The notes under the pieces: generated by a model
What the model was told of the DNA's origin: nothing
The model's input: only the letters and a program-made list of their open reading frames with translations
The model's database searches: none
Program-made: the position numbers and the translations under genes
Shown here: positions 8,158-17,662 of the stretch, in pieces
Layout: every line of letters starts with the position of its first letter
Position numbering within the stretch: position 1 is the stretch's first letter
Origin: Smithella sp.
Lineage (GTDB): Bacteria > Desulfobacterota > Syntrophia > Syntrophales > Smithellaceae
Direction: 5' to 3'
Length of the DNA: 64,000 nt
Assembly (NCBI GenBank): GCA_007244375.1
Contig: SCVW01000001.1
Coordinates: forward strand, 1 to 64,000

Positions 8158-8907
8158 TTATTTTGATTCTAAACCATCAGCAATTTCGTGGACAATTTGC
8201 CGGCAAGCTTCCAGAGGTTCGGGGGCGGTACTAATAGGCCTTCCCACAACAATATAATCGGCACCTTTTTTTATAGCTTCATAGGCACTGAGAGTTCTTT
8301 TTTGATCGTCTTTTGCTGTTGAGCCGACACTGCGTATACCTGGGGTCACGATAATAAATTCATTACCAAAATTCGAGCGCAAAAGTTCGATATCCTGTGC
8401 TGAAGCTACGACTCCCGACGCGCCCGCATCTTGTGCTAATCTGGCCAGATGAAGCACCTGCTCCCCGGTTGTTCTGGAAAATCCAATCTCTGCCAAATCA
8501 GCGTTATTCAAACTGGTAAGCACCGTAACAGCCAGGATAATCGGTTGCACACCGGCAATTTCATCAACACAAGTCCTTGCTGCGGTAACAGCTTCTTTCA
8601 TCATTTGGCTGCCACCAGAAGCATGAAAATTAAACATATCAATATTCAATCTGACCACGGCTTTGGCCGCACGGGCTACTGTGTTAGGAATATCATGAAA
8701 TTTCAGGTCTAAAAATACTTTTTGACCTCTATCTTTAATGCTTTCAATTATTTTCGGCCCGACAGCGGTAAACAATTCCTTGCCGACTTTAAACATACCG
8801 ACATATCCAGAGAGAAGCTTTATCCATGATAAAGCTTCTTCATAATTGTCAGCATCAAGAGCAAAGATTAATTTATTCCTTGCCGTCTCAATCAACGTAT
8901 TCCTCAT
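8158..8907 (-). CDS. pyrF: Orotidine 5'-phosphate decarboxylase
   Basis: This enzyme makes UMP from OMP in pyrimidine synthesis. The catalytic block KVFLDLKFHDIPNTV holds the Asp67/Lys69/Asp72 array. LIFALDAD lies at the N-terminus and the phosphate-binding GADYIVVGRPIS near the end, as in short bacterial PyrF proteins of about 240-250 residues. The start is chosen at ATG 8907; a GTG directly before it also opens the frame. The start lies inside the last codons of rpoZ, so the two genes overlap by 20 bases and are probably translationally coupled. Confidence 0.93.
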   Translation of the reverse strand: MRNTLIETARNKLIFALDADNYEEALSWIKLLSGYVGMFKVGKELFTAVGPKIIESIKDRGQKVFLDLKFHDIPNTVARAAKAVVRLNIDMFNFHASGGSQMMKEAVTAARTCVDEIAGVQPIILAVTVLTSLNNADLAEIGFSRTTGEQVLHLARLAQDAGASGVVASAQDIELLRSNFGNEFIIVTPGIRSVGSTAKDDQKRTLSAYEAIKKGADYIVVGRPISTAPEPLEACRQIVHEIADGLESK

Positions 8908-9157
8908 CACCGATGAACTCAGAACTATCCGGAATTGGTTTAAAATCTTCTTTCGTTCCGTTTAAATACTCAGGATTGGCGTAAACGACCTTACCCGCGG
9001 CAATTTCGCGCAAAGACAACACAATCTCTCTGTTTTTACTGACTACCAATGGTGTTGATCCTTTCAACAATTGATGCGCGCGCTTTGATGCCAGCGACAC
9101 AAGCCCAAATCTGGTTTTGGCAGAAAGTAAAGAATCTTCTATTGTAATTCTAGCCAT
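8888..9157 (-). CDS. rpoZ: RNA polymerase omega subunit
   Basis: The 89-residue protein has the omega fold signature: MARITIEDSL at the N-terminus, NRFxLV-like RFGLVSLASKRAHQLLKG, and EIVLSLREIAAGKV. The last 25 residues are an acidic tail (DSSEFIGDEEYVD). Omega helps assemble the beta-prime subunit. It is placed between gmk and pyrF; the gmk-rpoZ order is common in proteobacteria. Confidence 0.93.
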   Translation of the reverse strand: MARITIEDSLLSAKTRFGLVSLASKRAHQLLKGSTPLVVSKNREIVLSLREIAAGKVVYANPEYLNGTKEDFKPIPDSSEFIGDEEYVD

Positions 9158-9171
9158 GGGTCCAAATCTCC

Positions 9172-9789
9172 TTAAAATATATTATTTTTTTTAATAAACT
9201 TTTTAATTTCACTTCGCAATCTTCTTCTTTTGCATTTTTCGGCTTTATAAATAGAAATCAATTGATCGACTGCTGTTTCTAAATCCTTGTTAAAAATTAT
9301 GTAATCATACCATGAAATTTCTTTTAATTCACTTTCGGCATGATCGAATCGATCTTTGATAACTTTACCGGTTTCGCATCCTCGTTCTTCCAAGCGTCTT
9401 AAAAGTTCATCCAGTGACGGAGGAAGCACAAAAACATAAACACCTCCCCTAAGCTTTTGTTTTATATTCTTTGCCCCCCGTGGTTCGATATCCAGCAACA
9501 AATCCTGACCGTTATGAAGAATTGATTCCATTATTTTCCTGGAAGATCCGTATAAATTGCCATAATTCTCCACCCATTCGACAAATTCACCCTGATCAAT
9601 ACGAGATTGAAATTCCTGACGGGAAATAAAATGGTAATCTTTTCCGTTTACTTCATTGGGACGTGGAGGCCTCGATGTATAGGAAACAGAAAATTTTATT
9701 TCCGGACAGGCCTGCAGCAACTTTTGGCAGATAGTGCTTTTTCCTGTTCCCGAAGGCGCAGAAACAACTATGAATAATCCTCTTGGCAT
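9172..9789 (-). CDS. gmk: Guanylate kinase
   Basis: The protein (205 residues) phosphorylates GMP to GDP. It shows the P-loop APSGTGKST at about residues 11-19, the GMP-binding SYTSRPPRPNEVNGKDYHFI, and the lid region FVFLPPSLDELLRRLEERG. The length is normal. It lies 5 bases downstream of yicC and 14 bases upstream of rpoZ on the same strand, forming a compact nucleotide/transcription operon. Confidence 0.95.
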   Translation of the reverse strand: MPRGLFIVVSAPSGTGKSTICQKLLQACPEIKFSVSYTSRPPRPNEVNGKDYHFISRQEFQSRIDQGEFVEWVENYGNLYGSSRKIMESILHNGQDLLLDIEPRGAKNIKQKLRGGVYVFVLPPSLDELLRRLEERGCETGKVIKDRFDHAESELKEISWYDYIIFNKDLETAVDQLISIYKAEKCKRRRLRSEIKKFIKKNNIF

Positions 9790-9794
9790 AATAA

Positions 9795-10673
9795 TTACTC
9801 AATATTTTGCGCTTGCTCACGCAACTTACCTAATTCACTTTTAACCTCAATCACTTGACGAGTTATTTCGACATCGCTGACTTTTGAACCAATCGTGTTA
9901 ATTTCACGATTCATTTCCTGCAGCAGGAAATCAATTTTCCTTCCTTCAGTTCCCTCACTTAACAAGAATTCCTCAAACTGGCTGATGTGACTATGCATCC
10001 GCACGATTTCCTCCGTAATATCACTTCTTTCAGCCATAATTGCAACTTCCTGAACCAGACGGGATTCGTCCAGTTCCAATCCTTCGGTTAATTCTTTAAT
10101 CCTTTCAGAAAGACGCTTTTGATACTCAACAACTACTTGCGGCGCACGCAAATTAATAGCTTCCAGGATTCCTTTAATGCTCTTCAGCCTCATATCCATG
10201 TCCTGATACAAAACCAATCCTTCTTCCTGCCGCATATTACTTAAAATAGTCAACGACTCCAAAAACGTTTTTTCCACATGACTCAAAAAATCCGGACTCA
10301 ATTGAGTTTCGGCAGGCGGAGTAAAAATATCACGAAAACCAGCCAAAGTCTTCAAAGTTATTGAAGATTGCAAATTAAATTCTTTTTTGAGCCGTTTTAA
10401 AACATCAATATAATTACGGGCAATGTCTAAATTTAAACTGACGGGGAAAGCGTAAGTATTTTCTCCCTCCAACCGGAGAGATACTTCTATACGCCCGCGT
10501 TTAAATCTTTCACTCACTTTCTTTTTAAAATCCATTTCCAGAGGAGAAAGTACCGAAGGCATTCTCAGTAATATTTCCAGAAAACGATGATTTACAGATT
10601 TAGCCTCCACAACAATATTTCTGCCGTCTTGAACTGTTTCCGCCCGGCCATAACCGGTCATGCTTTTTATCAT
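9795..10673 (-). CDS. yicC: YicC/YloC family endoribonuclease
   Basis: The 292-residue protein begins with MIKSMTGYGRAE, the hallmark of this family, followed by VEAKSVNHRFLEILLRMP. The C-terminal half has the conserved GRKIDFLLQEMNREINTIGSKV and ends with VEVKSELGKLREQAQNIE. Members are reported to be endoribonucleases that act in RNA turnover. It is placed directly before gmk, a pairing seen in many bacteria. Confidence 0.92.
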   Translation of the reverse strand: MIKSMTGYGRAETVQDGRNIVVEAKSVNHRFLEILLRMPSVLSPLEMDFKKKVSERFKRGRIEVSLRLEGENTYAFPVSLNLDIARNYIDVLKRLKKEFNLQSSITLKTLAGFRDIFTPPAETQLSPDFLSHVEKTFLESLTILSNMRQEEGLVLYQDMDMRLKSIKGILEAINLRAPQVVVEYQKRLSERIKELTEGLELDESRLVQEVAIMAERSDITEEIVRMHSHISQFEEFLLSEGTEGRKIDFLLQEMNREINTIGSKVSDVEITRQVIEVKSELGKLREQAQNIE

Positions 10674-10717
10674 TTACACACCATGCTTAATTCAACAAAC
10701 TTTGTATGGTTCTATAA

Positions 10718-11248
10718 TTATTGTGTCATTTTCAACTGCAATAAATATCTGTTCCTGATTTTACCAAGCATTAAAATTTGTTTTTCATCTGCATAATCCG
10801 GATAAGTCCAGGGCAGAGAGCAAAATTTCTTTCCCTGATAAACCAGTGTTAAGTCAGCATAAATTCCATCCCGTAAGTAAGGACGGTGGGTGTATGCTTT
10901 ACCCGTCGCTAAAATCAAATGCGCCTTTGATATATAACCGGGATCAATATTTACCTGCCGCCGCAAATTCAGCACCAATTTATCTTCAATCTCATTTGTC
11001 GCCAGTTTAATATCAGGCAATATTTCCGGCCGGATTAACTTTTCCATAGACAAAAAACGCCGGACAAGATTTTCACCCATTTCGGCGCTATAATAATTTG
11101 TATAATCAAAGAGCATTATCTCGCTTACGAAATCCGGCTGCCCATATATGGAAGATAAAACTTCTATAGTATCATTTAACAGGGTTGTCTCTTTAGCAAA
11201 AATGCTGAAAAACAACTTTACCGGTTCCATCGGATTCGGTTTGCTCAT
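10718..11248 (-). CDS. DUF4416 family protein
   Basis: The protein has 176 residues and matches DUF4416: PVKLFFSIFAKETTLL near the start, MLFDYTNYYSAEMGENLVRRF, the conserved N.DPGYI-like NIDPGYISKAHLILATGKAYTHRPYLRDGIYADLTL, and CSLPWTYPDY near the end. The function is unknown. Its first codon overlaps the stop of the heptose kinase gene by 4 bases, so the two are probably translated together. Confidence 0.85.
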   Translation of the reverse strand: MSKPNPMEPVKLFFSIFAKETTLLNDTIEVLSSIYGQPDFVSEIMLFDYTNYYSAEMGENLVRRFLSMEKLIRPEILPDIKLATNEIEDKLVLNLRRQVNIDPGYISKAHLILATGKAYTHRPYLRDGIYADLTLVYQGKKFCSLPWTYPDYADEKQILMLGKIRNRYLLQLKMTQ

Positions 11249-12234
11249 AATACTTCTAACAGTTCTTTCTGTGAAACAGTGGCAGTGCCGATTTTCCCGA
11301 CCACAATACCTGCCGCTAAATTAGCCAGACAAGTTGCTTCCTTAATATCGGCCCGCGCTGCCAGACCCAAAGCAAGCATGCCGATAACCGTATCGCCTGC
11401 ACCAGTCACATCATAAACTTCCTTGGCTTGAGCAGGGAAATAAGTGTGAACAATTTTCCTGCCGTTCTCAAAAAGGCTCATACCTTCTTCCCCGCGCGTG
11501 ATAAGCATCGTTTGAAAAGCATATTTTTTCAAAAGAGCTTCGCTTAATCTTTGAAGGTCATCGGCGTTTGTTATTTCCATACCGGCAGCACGCTGGGCCT
11601 CATGATGGTTGGGAGTAATTACGTGTACACCTTTATATATGGAAAAATTGTTTTGTTTCGGATCAACACAAATGACTATATTTGAATCTTCCGTTATTTT
11701 CTTGATTCCTTCAATAAGCTCTCTCGAAACAACTCCCTTATTATAATCGGAGATAACAATTGCTCCGATTTTTTTGCGCAAAGTTTTAACATATTTAAGA
11801 ACTTCATCAATGCTGGTTTGAGGAATCGGTTTTCTATTTTCCTTATCAAAACGCACCATTTGCTGACCATGCGCAACAATCCTTGTTTTTAGAGTTGTTG
11901 GGCGCCTTCTTTCCACAACGATGCCCTTTGTTTCAATTTTCCGCCCACGTAACTCCGCGAGTAACTTTTTCCCAATGTTATCCGCGCCAATAACTCCGGC
12001 AACATAAACTTTACCACCCATGGCATAAATGTTGTTCAGAACATTGGCACAACCACCCAGCATAATACTGTCTTTCTGTACATCAACGACAGGTACGGGT
12101 GCTTCAGGAGAAATGCGGGAAACATTTCCCCATATGAAATGATCGACCATTACATCTCCGACCACAAGGACTCCTGCGCCGGAAAAATTAGCAATAATTT
12201 CTAATGCTCTTTTTTTTGTTAGAAATCTATGCAC
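11245..12234 (-). CDS. hldA: D-glycero-beta-D-manno-heptose-7-phosphate kinase (PfkB family)
   Basis: The 329 residues form a PfkB-type sugar kinase: VVGDVMVDHFIWG, SPEAPVPVVDV, GGCANVLNNIYAMGG, a DPKQNNFSIYKGV segment, TPNHHEA, and the catalytic DVTGAGDTVIGMLALGLA. The VSRISPEAPVPVV block is characteristic of the RfaE1/HldE kinase domain that phosphorylates heptose-7-phosphate on the way to ADP-heptose for LPS core. The nucleotidyltransferase half of HldE is absent, so the enzyme is the split form (HldA/RfaE1). This supports a Gram-negative host with a heptose core. Confidence 0.9.
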   Translation of the reverse strand: MHRFLTKKRALEIIANFSGAGVLVVGDVMVDHFIWGNVSRISPEAPVPVVDVQKDSIMLGGCANVLNNIYAMGGKVYVAGVIGADNIGKKLLAELRGRKIETKGIVVERRRPTTLKTRIVAHGQQMVRFDKENRKPIPQTSIDEVLKYVKTLRKKIGAIVISDYNKGVVSRELIEGIKKITEDSNIVICVDPKQNNFSIYKGVHVITPNHHEAQRAAGMEITNADDLQRLSEALLKKYAFQTMLITRGEEGMSLFENGRKIVHTYFPAQAKEVYDVTGAGDTVIGMLALGLAARADIKEATCLANLAAGIVVGKIGTATVSQKELLEVL

Positions 12235-12331
12235 GTTTTGAAAACAACCCCTCTAAAAATCACGGATATGAGTCTTACAATCAACTCTGAAAACTAAAAA
12301 AAGCGCTTATAGCGCCCTCATCATAAAAAAG

Positions 12332-12352
12332 CTTGATAATACTATTATCAAG
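12332..12352. promoter_or_regulatory. Perfect 9-bp palindrome between divergent genes
   Basis: CTTGATAAT and ATTATCAAG face each other across three bases in the gap between hldA (minus) and the metallo-hydrolase (plus). The spot, between two divergent starts, suggests an operator or a binding site. A short GCGC..GCGC hairpin lies just to the left. On the minus strand the palindrome is followed by a T run, so a terminator-like fold is also possible, but no minus-strand gene ends there. Confidence 0.35.
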
Positions 12353-12519
12353 ACCTTATTTTGTCAAATGTTTTCTAAAATTATGAAATACATGTAAAAA
12401 AACGGGTTTTGATTTTTATGATTACCTTGACACACAGGAGTTACTACCATTATATTGAATTTATTAAACAACCAGTTAGAAATATCTTAATAAATACGTT
12501 TAGTATGATAAGGCTTTCT

Positions 12520-13221
12520 ATGTTGAATGTTAGACAATTTAGATATGGGGCTGATAATTTCGCTTATATAATACATGGAAAAACACAGGCAATGGTTATC
12601 GATGGCGGAGCATGGAAAGAATTATTGTCTTTTCTGAAAACCAATAACCTGATACTTAAATATATTACTAACACGCATTCTCATTATGATCATACACTGG
12701 GAAATGATTATCTGCTCGAGGCTACAGGGGCACGTTTTCTTAATTCCGGAGATCTTTTGGACAATCATAATATCACTATTGATGGCGAGAACATAATTGT
12801 TTATAAAACTCCCGGACATACAGCCGACTCTGTCTGTTTTCATACGGGGAACACTCTAATCACCGGCGATACTATCTTTAACGGAACAGTCGGCAATTGC
12901 TTTTCCGGCAATCTGAAAAATTTTTACCTAACCATCAGGCGGTTAATGGCCTTGCCCGATGAAACAATAATTTACGCCGGTCATGATTATATCCACGACG
13001 CCCTCGTATTTGCAAAACATCTGGAACCGAACAACGAACATATTGATAGTTTCCTTAAGTCATACAACCGCAATCATGTTTACTCAACCATGACCGACGA
13101 ACGCCGGATTAATCCGTATTTACGCTTTAATGAAGAAACAATTGTTAATATAATCAGAGAAAACAAACTTCCTTATTTATCAGAGTGGGAACGTTGGAAT
13201 TCTTTGATGTCTATTGAATAG
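12520..13221 (+). CDS. Metallo-beta-lactamase-fold hydrolase (glyoxalase II-like)
   Basis: The protein carries the metal motif THSHYDHT (HxHxDH), then PGHTADSV, the bridging aspartate in ITGDTIF, and the last histidine in YAGHDYIHDA. The set and the spacing match glyoxalase II-like hydrolases. The C-terminal part (RINPYLRFNEETIVNII) also resembles GloB tails. The substrate is not determined. I start at ATG 12520 because AAGG lies 7 bases upstream and the fold begins at once; the frame is open back to 12409 but the added 37 residues look unlike the family. The length (233) is near normal. Confidence 0.82.
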   Translation: MLNVRQFRYGADNFAYIIHGKTQAMVIDGGAWKELLSFLKTNNLILKYITNTHSHYDHTLGNDYLLEATGARFLNSGDLLDNHNITIDGENIIVYKTPGHTADSVCFHTGNTLITGDTIFNGTVGNCFSGNLKNFYLTIRRLMALPDETIIYAGHDYIHDALVFAKHLEPNNEHIDSFLKSYNRNHVYSTMTDERRINPYLRFNEETIVNIIRENKLPYLSEWERWNSLMSIE

Positions 13222-13342
13222 AATTAGTTTTAATTTTCAATTATTTATTGACACAATCATTAAATTCTTTTATGATTCAAAAAAAAATAATACTATTGCG
13301 AAATATTCTTTAAGAATCCAAATAAACGGAATTGATGAAAGG

Positions 13343-15601
13343 ATGAAAGCAATCAAAGCAGCAAAGAAGAGCTCCCTGCAGAATAAAAACACAACTTCCC
13401 ATAAATCAGCAGCCATCAAGACAAAAAAATTGAAAAATAATCCCGTTTCCAAAATCAAGAACGTCAAAAAAAATAATGCCCATGAGCTGGAAGACTGGCT
13501 GAAAAAATTAAATTTACTTTTCAAACTTAATCCGGCCCCAATGGTCATATATAGCCTGCCGGACAGAAAAATCATCGACGTCAATGAAGCAACTATAAAA
13601 TTATCCGGATTTAAAAGAAAAGAATTGATCGGACATACTAATGATGACTTGAAAGTCCATTTGAAAGAGGACGACAGAACAAAGTTATATAAAAAACTTA
13701 TATCAAAAGGTTACATTAATAATTACGAGCTTACGCTCAGAAGCAAAGATGGTAAATTAATAGACATAATCTTCGCCGGAGAAGTGTTCGGAAATAACGG
13801 CAAAAAATACATTCTCGCTACCATGATAGACCTGACTTCCCATAAACTGTCTGAAAGAGCTCAGCGTGAAAGCGAAGAAAAATACCGTTCTATTCTTGAA
13901 ACCACCGAGGAAGGATATTACGAAATAGACCTTGCCGGTAATTTTACATTCTTCAACGATTCTGTTTGCAGACTTCTCGGTTACTCGAGAAAAGAATTAA
14001 TGGGAATGAACAACCGGAAGTATATGGATAAAGAAACCGCGAAAAGAGTTTTTCAAACTTTTAATAAAGTTTATCGAACGGGAGAACCCACCAAAGAATT
14101 CGATTGGCAAATAATTAGAAAAGACGGAAACAAGAGATATATCGAACAATCTATATTATTACAAAAAGATCCATCAGGCAAACCAATCGGTTTTAGGGGA
14201 ACTATACGCGATATTACGGAGCGAAGAAAAACGGAAGAGTTGCTAAAACAGAGCGAAGCTCAGTACCGTCTGCTGGCCGACCACATGAAAGACCAGGTAT
14301 GGCTAATGGATCCAAACCTGAAAGTGACATATGTCAGTCCGTCCGTGGAAAAATTACTGGGATACTCAACGGAAGAATTGTTAAAGCTTCCGATTAATAA
14401 AATTCTTACAAAAAAATCTTTACAGAAAGCGATGGATACCTTCTTTAAAGAGTTGAATAATTCATCCCGCAACATCATGCTCGAGCTAGAATGTCGTTGT
14501 AAAGACAGCCGGATTATATGGATTGAAGCTTCGTTTGGTTTCATACTGGATGAGAACGGAAAACCTATGTCCATACTGGGCGAAGGCAGAGAAATTACCC
14601 AGCGCAAGCAAATAGAAGATTTTTTGCAAAAAAGCGAAGAAAATTTCCGTCACTCTCTTGACGATTCACCGCTGGGAGTAAGAATATCTACAGCAGAAGG
14701 AGAAACTATTTATGCCAACAAGGTTATTCTGGATATGTATGGGTATGAAAGTATTGAAGAATTAAAAAAAATACCCATAGAGAAGCGCTATACGCCGGAA
14801 AGTTATAATCAGTTTCTGGCAAGAAAAGAAAAAAGATTACTGGGTGAGTTTGGCCCATCCGAATATGAAATAAGCATTGTGAGAAAAAACGGTGAAATAC
14901 GCCATTTGCATGTTTTCCGCAAAGAAATTTTCTGGAATGGTAAAAAACAATCTCAGGTAATATATGAAGATATAACATTGCGTAGATTGGCCGAAGAGAA
15001 GCTTAATCAGATACTTGGGAATTTACGAAAATCTATCAGGACAACCATTCAGGTATTAGGCACGGCATCGGAAGCAAGAGATCCATACACGGCCGGACAT
15101 CAGAAGAGAGTCGCCGATTTGGCACGTACTATTGCCACTGAGATGGGACTTCCCCAAGATTCAATTGAAGCAATCCGCATGGCCGGTGCCATTCACGATA
15201 TCGGGAAAATTTCCATACCATCGGAGATTTTATGCAAACCTACAAAACTAACCGACCTTGAATACTCTCTGGTCCAAGCTCACACCCAATACAGTTACGA
15301 AATAATGAAAGACGTTGAATCCCCCTGGCCGCTGGCCGACATTGTCTACCAACATCATGAGAGAATAAACGGCTCCGGTTATCCGCAGGGATTAAAAGGT
15401 GAAAATATTCTCATTGAAGCACGTATTCTGGCCGTTGCCGATGTTGTCGAAGCCATGGCATCTTATCGTCCTTACAGACCTTCTTTAGGCGTGCAGAACG
15501 CTCTTAGAGAGATTGAAGACAATGCGGGAATTCTTTATGATCGCATTGTTGTGGACACTTGCTTAAAGCTTTTCAGGGAAAACAGATTCAAGCTCGAATG
15601 A
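13343..15601 (+). CDS. Multi-PAS sensor with C-terminal HD-GYP domain (putative cyclic-di-GMP phosphodiesterase)
   Basis: After a lysine-rich N-terminus, four PAS/PAC units follow in tandem, roughly at residues 55-170, 180-300, 305-425 and 430-550. Repeated joints read SEEKYRSILE, SEAQYRLLAD and SEENFRHSLD. A short coiled linker leads to an HD-GYP domain at about 575-745 with HDIGK, the HHERINGSGYP motif and RILAVADVVEAM. HD-GYP domains hydrolyse cyclic-di-GMP or related dinucleotides. There is no receiver domain and no membrane segment, so it is likely a cytoplasmic sensor. The ATG at 13343 is preferred; a TTG at 13214 opens the frame within the gene before it but adds no recognisable domain. 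A GGDEF protein is encoded 2 kb away. Confidence 0.85.
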   Translation: MKAIKAAKKSSLQNKNTTSHKSAAIKTKKLKNNPVSKIKNVKKNNAHELEDWLKKLNLLFKLNPAPMVIYSLPDRKIIDVNEATIKLSGFKRKELIGHTNDDLKVHLKEDDRTKLYKKLISKGYINNYELTLRSKDGKLIDIIFAGEVFGNNGKKYILATMIDLTSHKLSERAQRESEEKYRSILETTEEGYYEIDLAGNFTFFNDSVCRLLGYSRKELMGMNNRKYMDKETAKRVFQTFNKVYRTGEPTKEFDWQIIRKDGNKRYIEQSILLQKDPSGKPIGFRGTIRDITERRKTEELLKQSEAQYRLLADHMKDQVWLMDPNLKVTYVSPSVEKLLGYSTEELLKLPINKILTKKSLQKAMDTFFKELNNSSRNIMLELECRCKDSRIIWIEASFGFILDENGKPMSILGEGREITQRKQIEDFLQKSEENFRHSLDDSPLGVRISTAEGETIYANKVILDMYGYESIEELKKIPIEKRYTPESYNQFLARKEKRLLGEFGPSEYEISIVRKNGEIRHLHVFRKEIFWNGKKQSQVIYEDITLRRLAEEKLNQILGNLRKSIRTTIQVLGTASEARDPYTAGHQKRVADLARTIATEMGLPQDSIEAIRMAGAIHDIGKISIPSEILCKPTKLTDLEYSLVQAHTQYSYEIMKDVESPWPLADIVYQHHERINGSGYPQGLKGENILIEARILAVADVVEAMASYRPYRPSLGVQNALREIEDNAGILYDRIVVDTCLKLFRENRFKLE

Positions 15602-15754
15602 CTACAGTCCGATATTACCCCTTGCTTCTTTTCTTTCACATTTTTTGTCAGTTCCTTGACAACCTGAACTCAAACAATAATCCGTAGATAATTTTTCACA
15701 AAAGATATTAGAATGATGAAATACACATCTTACTTTTCCTAAAATATATTTCAT
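15602..15754 (-). CDS. Possible small cysteine-rich protein
   Basis: A frame of 50 codons ends one base from the stop of the HD-GYP gene on the other strand. The peptide has cysteines and histidines arranged as C-x2-HH-x4-C-x7-C-x4-C-x6-C, which could bind a metal. The ATG at 15754 has only a weak GAAG in front. A longer frame starts at 15823. I do not recognise a family. The rest of the gap to 15909 shows nothing else. It could be chance, so confidence is low. Confidence 0.3.
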   Translation of the reverse strand: MKYILGKVRCVFHHSNIFCEKLSTDYCLSSGCQGTDKKCERKEARGNIGL

Positions 15755-15908
15755 TATTGACTTCAATAAAATTATCAAGTAAAAAATCACCCGTGAATTT
15801 TCAACTTTATTAAAGCCCGGCATTTACAAGCAAAGCACAATAATATCTTGTTAAATAAATTATCATGAATAAGCGATGCGACGTAAATAATCAGTCTCAG
15901 GAGTAAAG

Positions 15909-16667
15909 ATGTTTATGATTTATTCAGTACTATTGCTAACTTTAGGTTTAGTTTTAACCGCATTCATGTCCTTCTGGTCGATAATTTTCTCAATCTTTTC
16001 CGATTCCGATAACAAAGTTCACAAAGTAGCTACTCTTTGGGCCAGGATTTTACTTTTGATATGCAACATAAAAGTCAAAGTAATCGGCAAAGAAAATCTT
16101 TTACACGGTAAACCGCAAATTTTTATGGCTAATCATCAGAGCGATTTCGATATTTTAATTGCTCTGGCGTACATTCCCACACAATTCCGCTGGATCGCCA
16201 AGAAAGAATTATTCAGTATTCCTATATTCGGCACGGCATTGAAAAGCGCAGGATACATTGGAATAGACCGGAAAAACTTAGAAGAAGCAATGAAAAATAT
16301 CGATAAAGCCGTTTTGCAAATATGGAAAGGAAAATCAATCATGACCTTTCCGGAAGACACTAGAAGCCGTAAAGGCGAAATCAAACCTTTTAAAAAGGGA
16401 GCTTTTTATCTTGCCATTGAGTCAGGTGCACCTATTGTACCTGTTTCTATAATCGGCAGTGACGGAATTATGCCACAAAAATCGCTAAAAATAGTTCCCT
16501 GCCAAATAAAACTGATCATCGGCAAACCAATAGAAACAAAAAATTTTAATATTGAAAACCGTCAGGAGTTGATAGAAAAGGTCAGGAATACTATCATTAA
16601 GAATTATAATTACTGGCAAAACACGGAAAATTTAACAGTTCAAACCCTGGGAAGTGAGGCTACTTGA
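15909..16667 (+). CDS. plsC: 1-acyl-sn-glycerol-3-phosphate acyltransferase (PlsC family)
   Basis: The enzyme adds the second acyl chain in phosphatidic acid synthesis. Two N-terminal membrane segments (residues 1-30, with another at about 44-55) precede the acyltransferase motif NHQSDFD (His76, Asp81). Motif III is seen as FPEDTRSRKGEIKPFKKGAF and motif IV as APIVPVSIIGSD. The length of 252 is typical. The stop overlaps the TTG start of uppP by four bases, so the two lipid-envelope genes form an operon. Confidence 0.88.
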   Translation: MFMIYSVLLLTLGLVLTAFMSFWSIIFSIFSDSDNKVHKVATLWARILLLICNIKVKVIGKENLLHGKPQIFMANHQSDFDILIALAYIPTQFRWIAKKELFSIPIFGTALKSAGYIGIDRKNLEEAMKNIDKAVLQIWKGKSIMTFPEDTRSRKGEIKPFKKGAFYLAIESGAPIVPVSIIGSDGIMPQKSLKIVPCQIKLIIGKPIETKNFNIENRQELIEKVRNTIIKNYNYWQNTENLTVQTLGSEAT

Positions 16668-17479
16668 ACCTTTCAACCGTTATAATTCTGGGAATCGTTC
16701 AGGGATTAACCGAACTTTTCCCTGTAAGCAGTTCCGCCCATCTGGTTATCCTTCAGAGTTTCCTGCCGGATTTCCATCAACCGGGTGTTGCGTTTGATGC
16801 CATACTTCACATGGGAACACTGTTTGCCGTCGTATTCTATTTCCGTCTTGATATACACAACATGTTCAAGGCTCTTTTGCCGCAACGGGACACGACACTT
16901 TTTGCCAAAAAGGAAAATCTTCACTTAAGAAGAATCATCATCTTTTTGATTATCGGTACCATACCCGCTGCCTTTTTCGGTCTGCTATTCAAAGACTATA
17001 TTCACAGTATCTTTGAATCCGCTCACGCAGCCGCATTTTTTTTAATCATCACAGGACTTTTATTGTTTTTCTCCGATAAAGTCAAAAATGCTCGGCGCGA
17101 TGAAAAAGATATGAATCTTGCCGACAGCATTTTAATCGGGTTTGCCCAGGCAGCAGCTCTTTTGCCGGGTATTTCCCGTTCCGGCGCTACAATAACAGCC
17201 GGTATTTTCCGCAGGTTGAACCGCACTTCAGCGGCACGTTTTTCCTTTCTGCTTTCTCTACCGGCCGTCAGCGGGGCTGTAATATTAGAATCCAGCTATT
17301 TCAAACAAATTCCGTCTTCGGAAATTTGGCTTTACTTTGTCGGTTTTATTTGCTCCATGATAGCCGGTTTAATATCCCTTAAGCTCTTTTTTCTTGTGAT
17401 CCGCGAAGCGCGTTTAAAATTCTTTGCCTATTATTGCTGGTCATTAGGATTGCTTACTCTGCTTTTTCTTAATAGATAA
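16664..17479 (+). CDS. uppP: Undecaprenyl-diphosphatase (BacA family)
   Basis: The protein of 271 residues is a multi-span membrane phosphatase that recycles the undecaprenyl carrier of cell-wall synthesis. The two signature motifs are present: GLTELFPVSSSAHLVIL near the N-terminus (E17) and LLPGISRSGATITAG in the middle. The start is TTG, fused to the plsC stop as TTGA, with GTGAGG about 6 bases upstream. Cationic residues cluster between the transmembrane helices as expected. Confidence 0.95.
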   Translation: MNLSTVIILGIVQGLTELFPVSSSAHLVILQSFLPDFHQPGVAFDAILHMGTLFAVVFYFRLDIHNMFKALLPQRDTTLFAKKENLHLRRIIIFLIIGTIPAAFFGLLFKDYIHSIFESAHAAAFFLIITGLLLFFSDKVKNARRDEKDMNLADSILIGFAQAAALLPGISRSGATITAGIFRRLNRTSAARFSFLLSLPAVSGAVILESSYFKQIPSSEIWLYFVGFICSMIAGLISLKLFFLVIREARLKFFAYYCWSLGLLTLLFLNR

Positions 17480-17662
17480 TAGAAAAACCATTTAATACTG
17501 TTTTCCGGGAAACTGGCTAATATATATTATAAATAAATTCCTCTTGAATTAATCGATAAATTATTAAATACTAAAAAAGGTTACAACATAAAGGCAGATG
17601 ATCAATTTTTCTCATCATATCGGTAGCTTTATATGAAAAAAGTTATTATAAAGATATAAATA

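Noticed and set aside
13214-13342. TTG-started extension of the PAS/HD-GYP protein
   Set aside because: The extra 43 residues are AT-rich and lack homology; it starts inside the previous gene.
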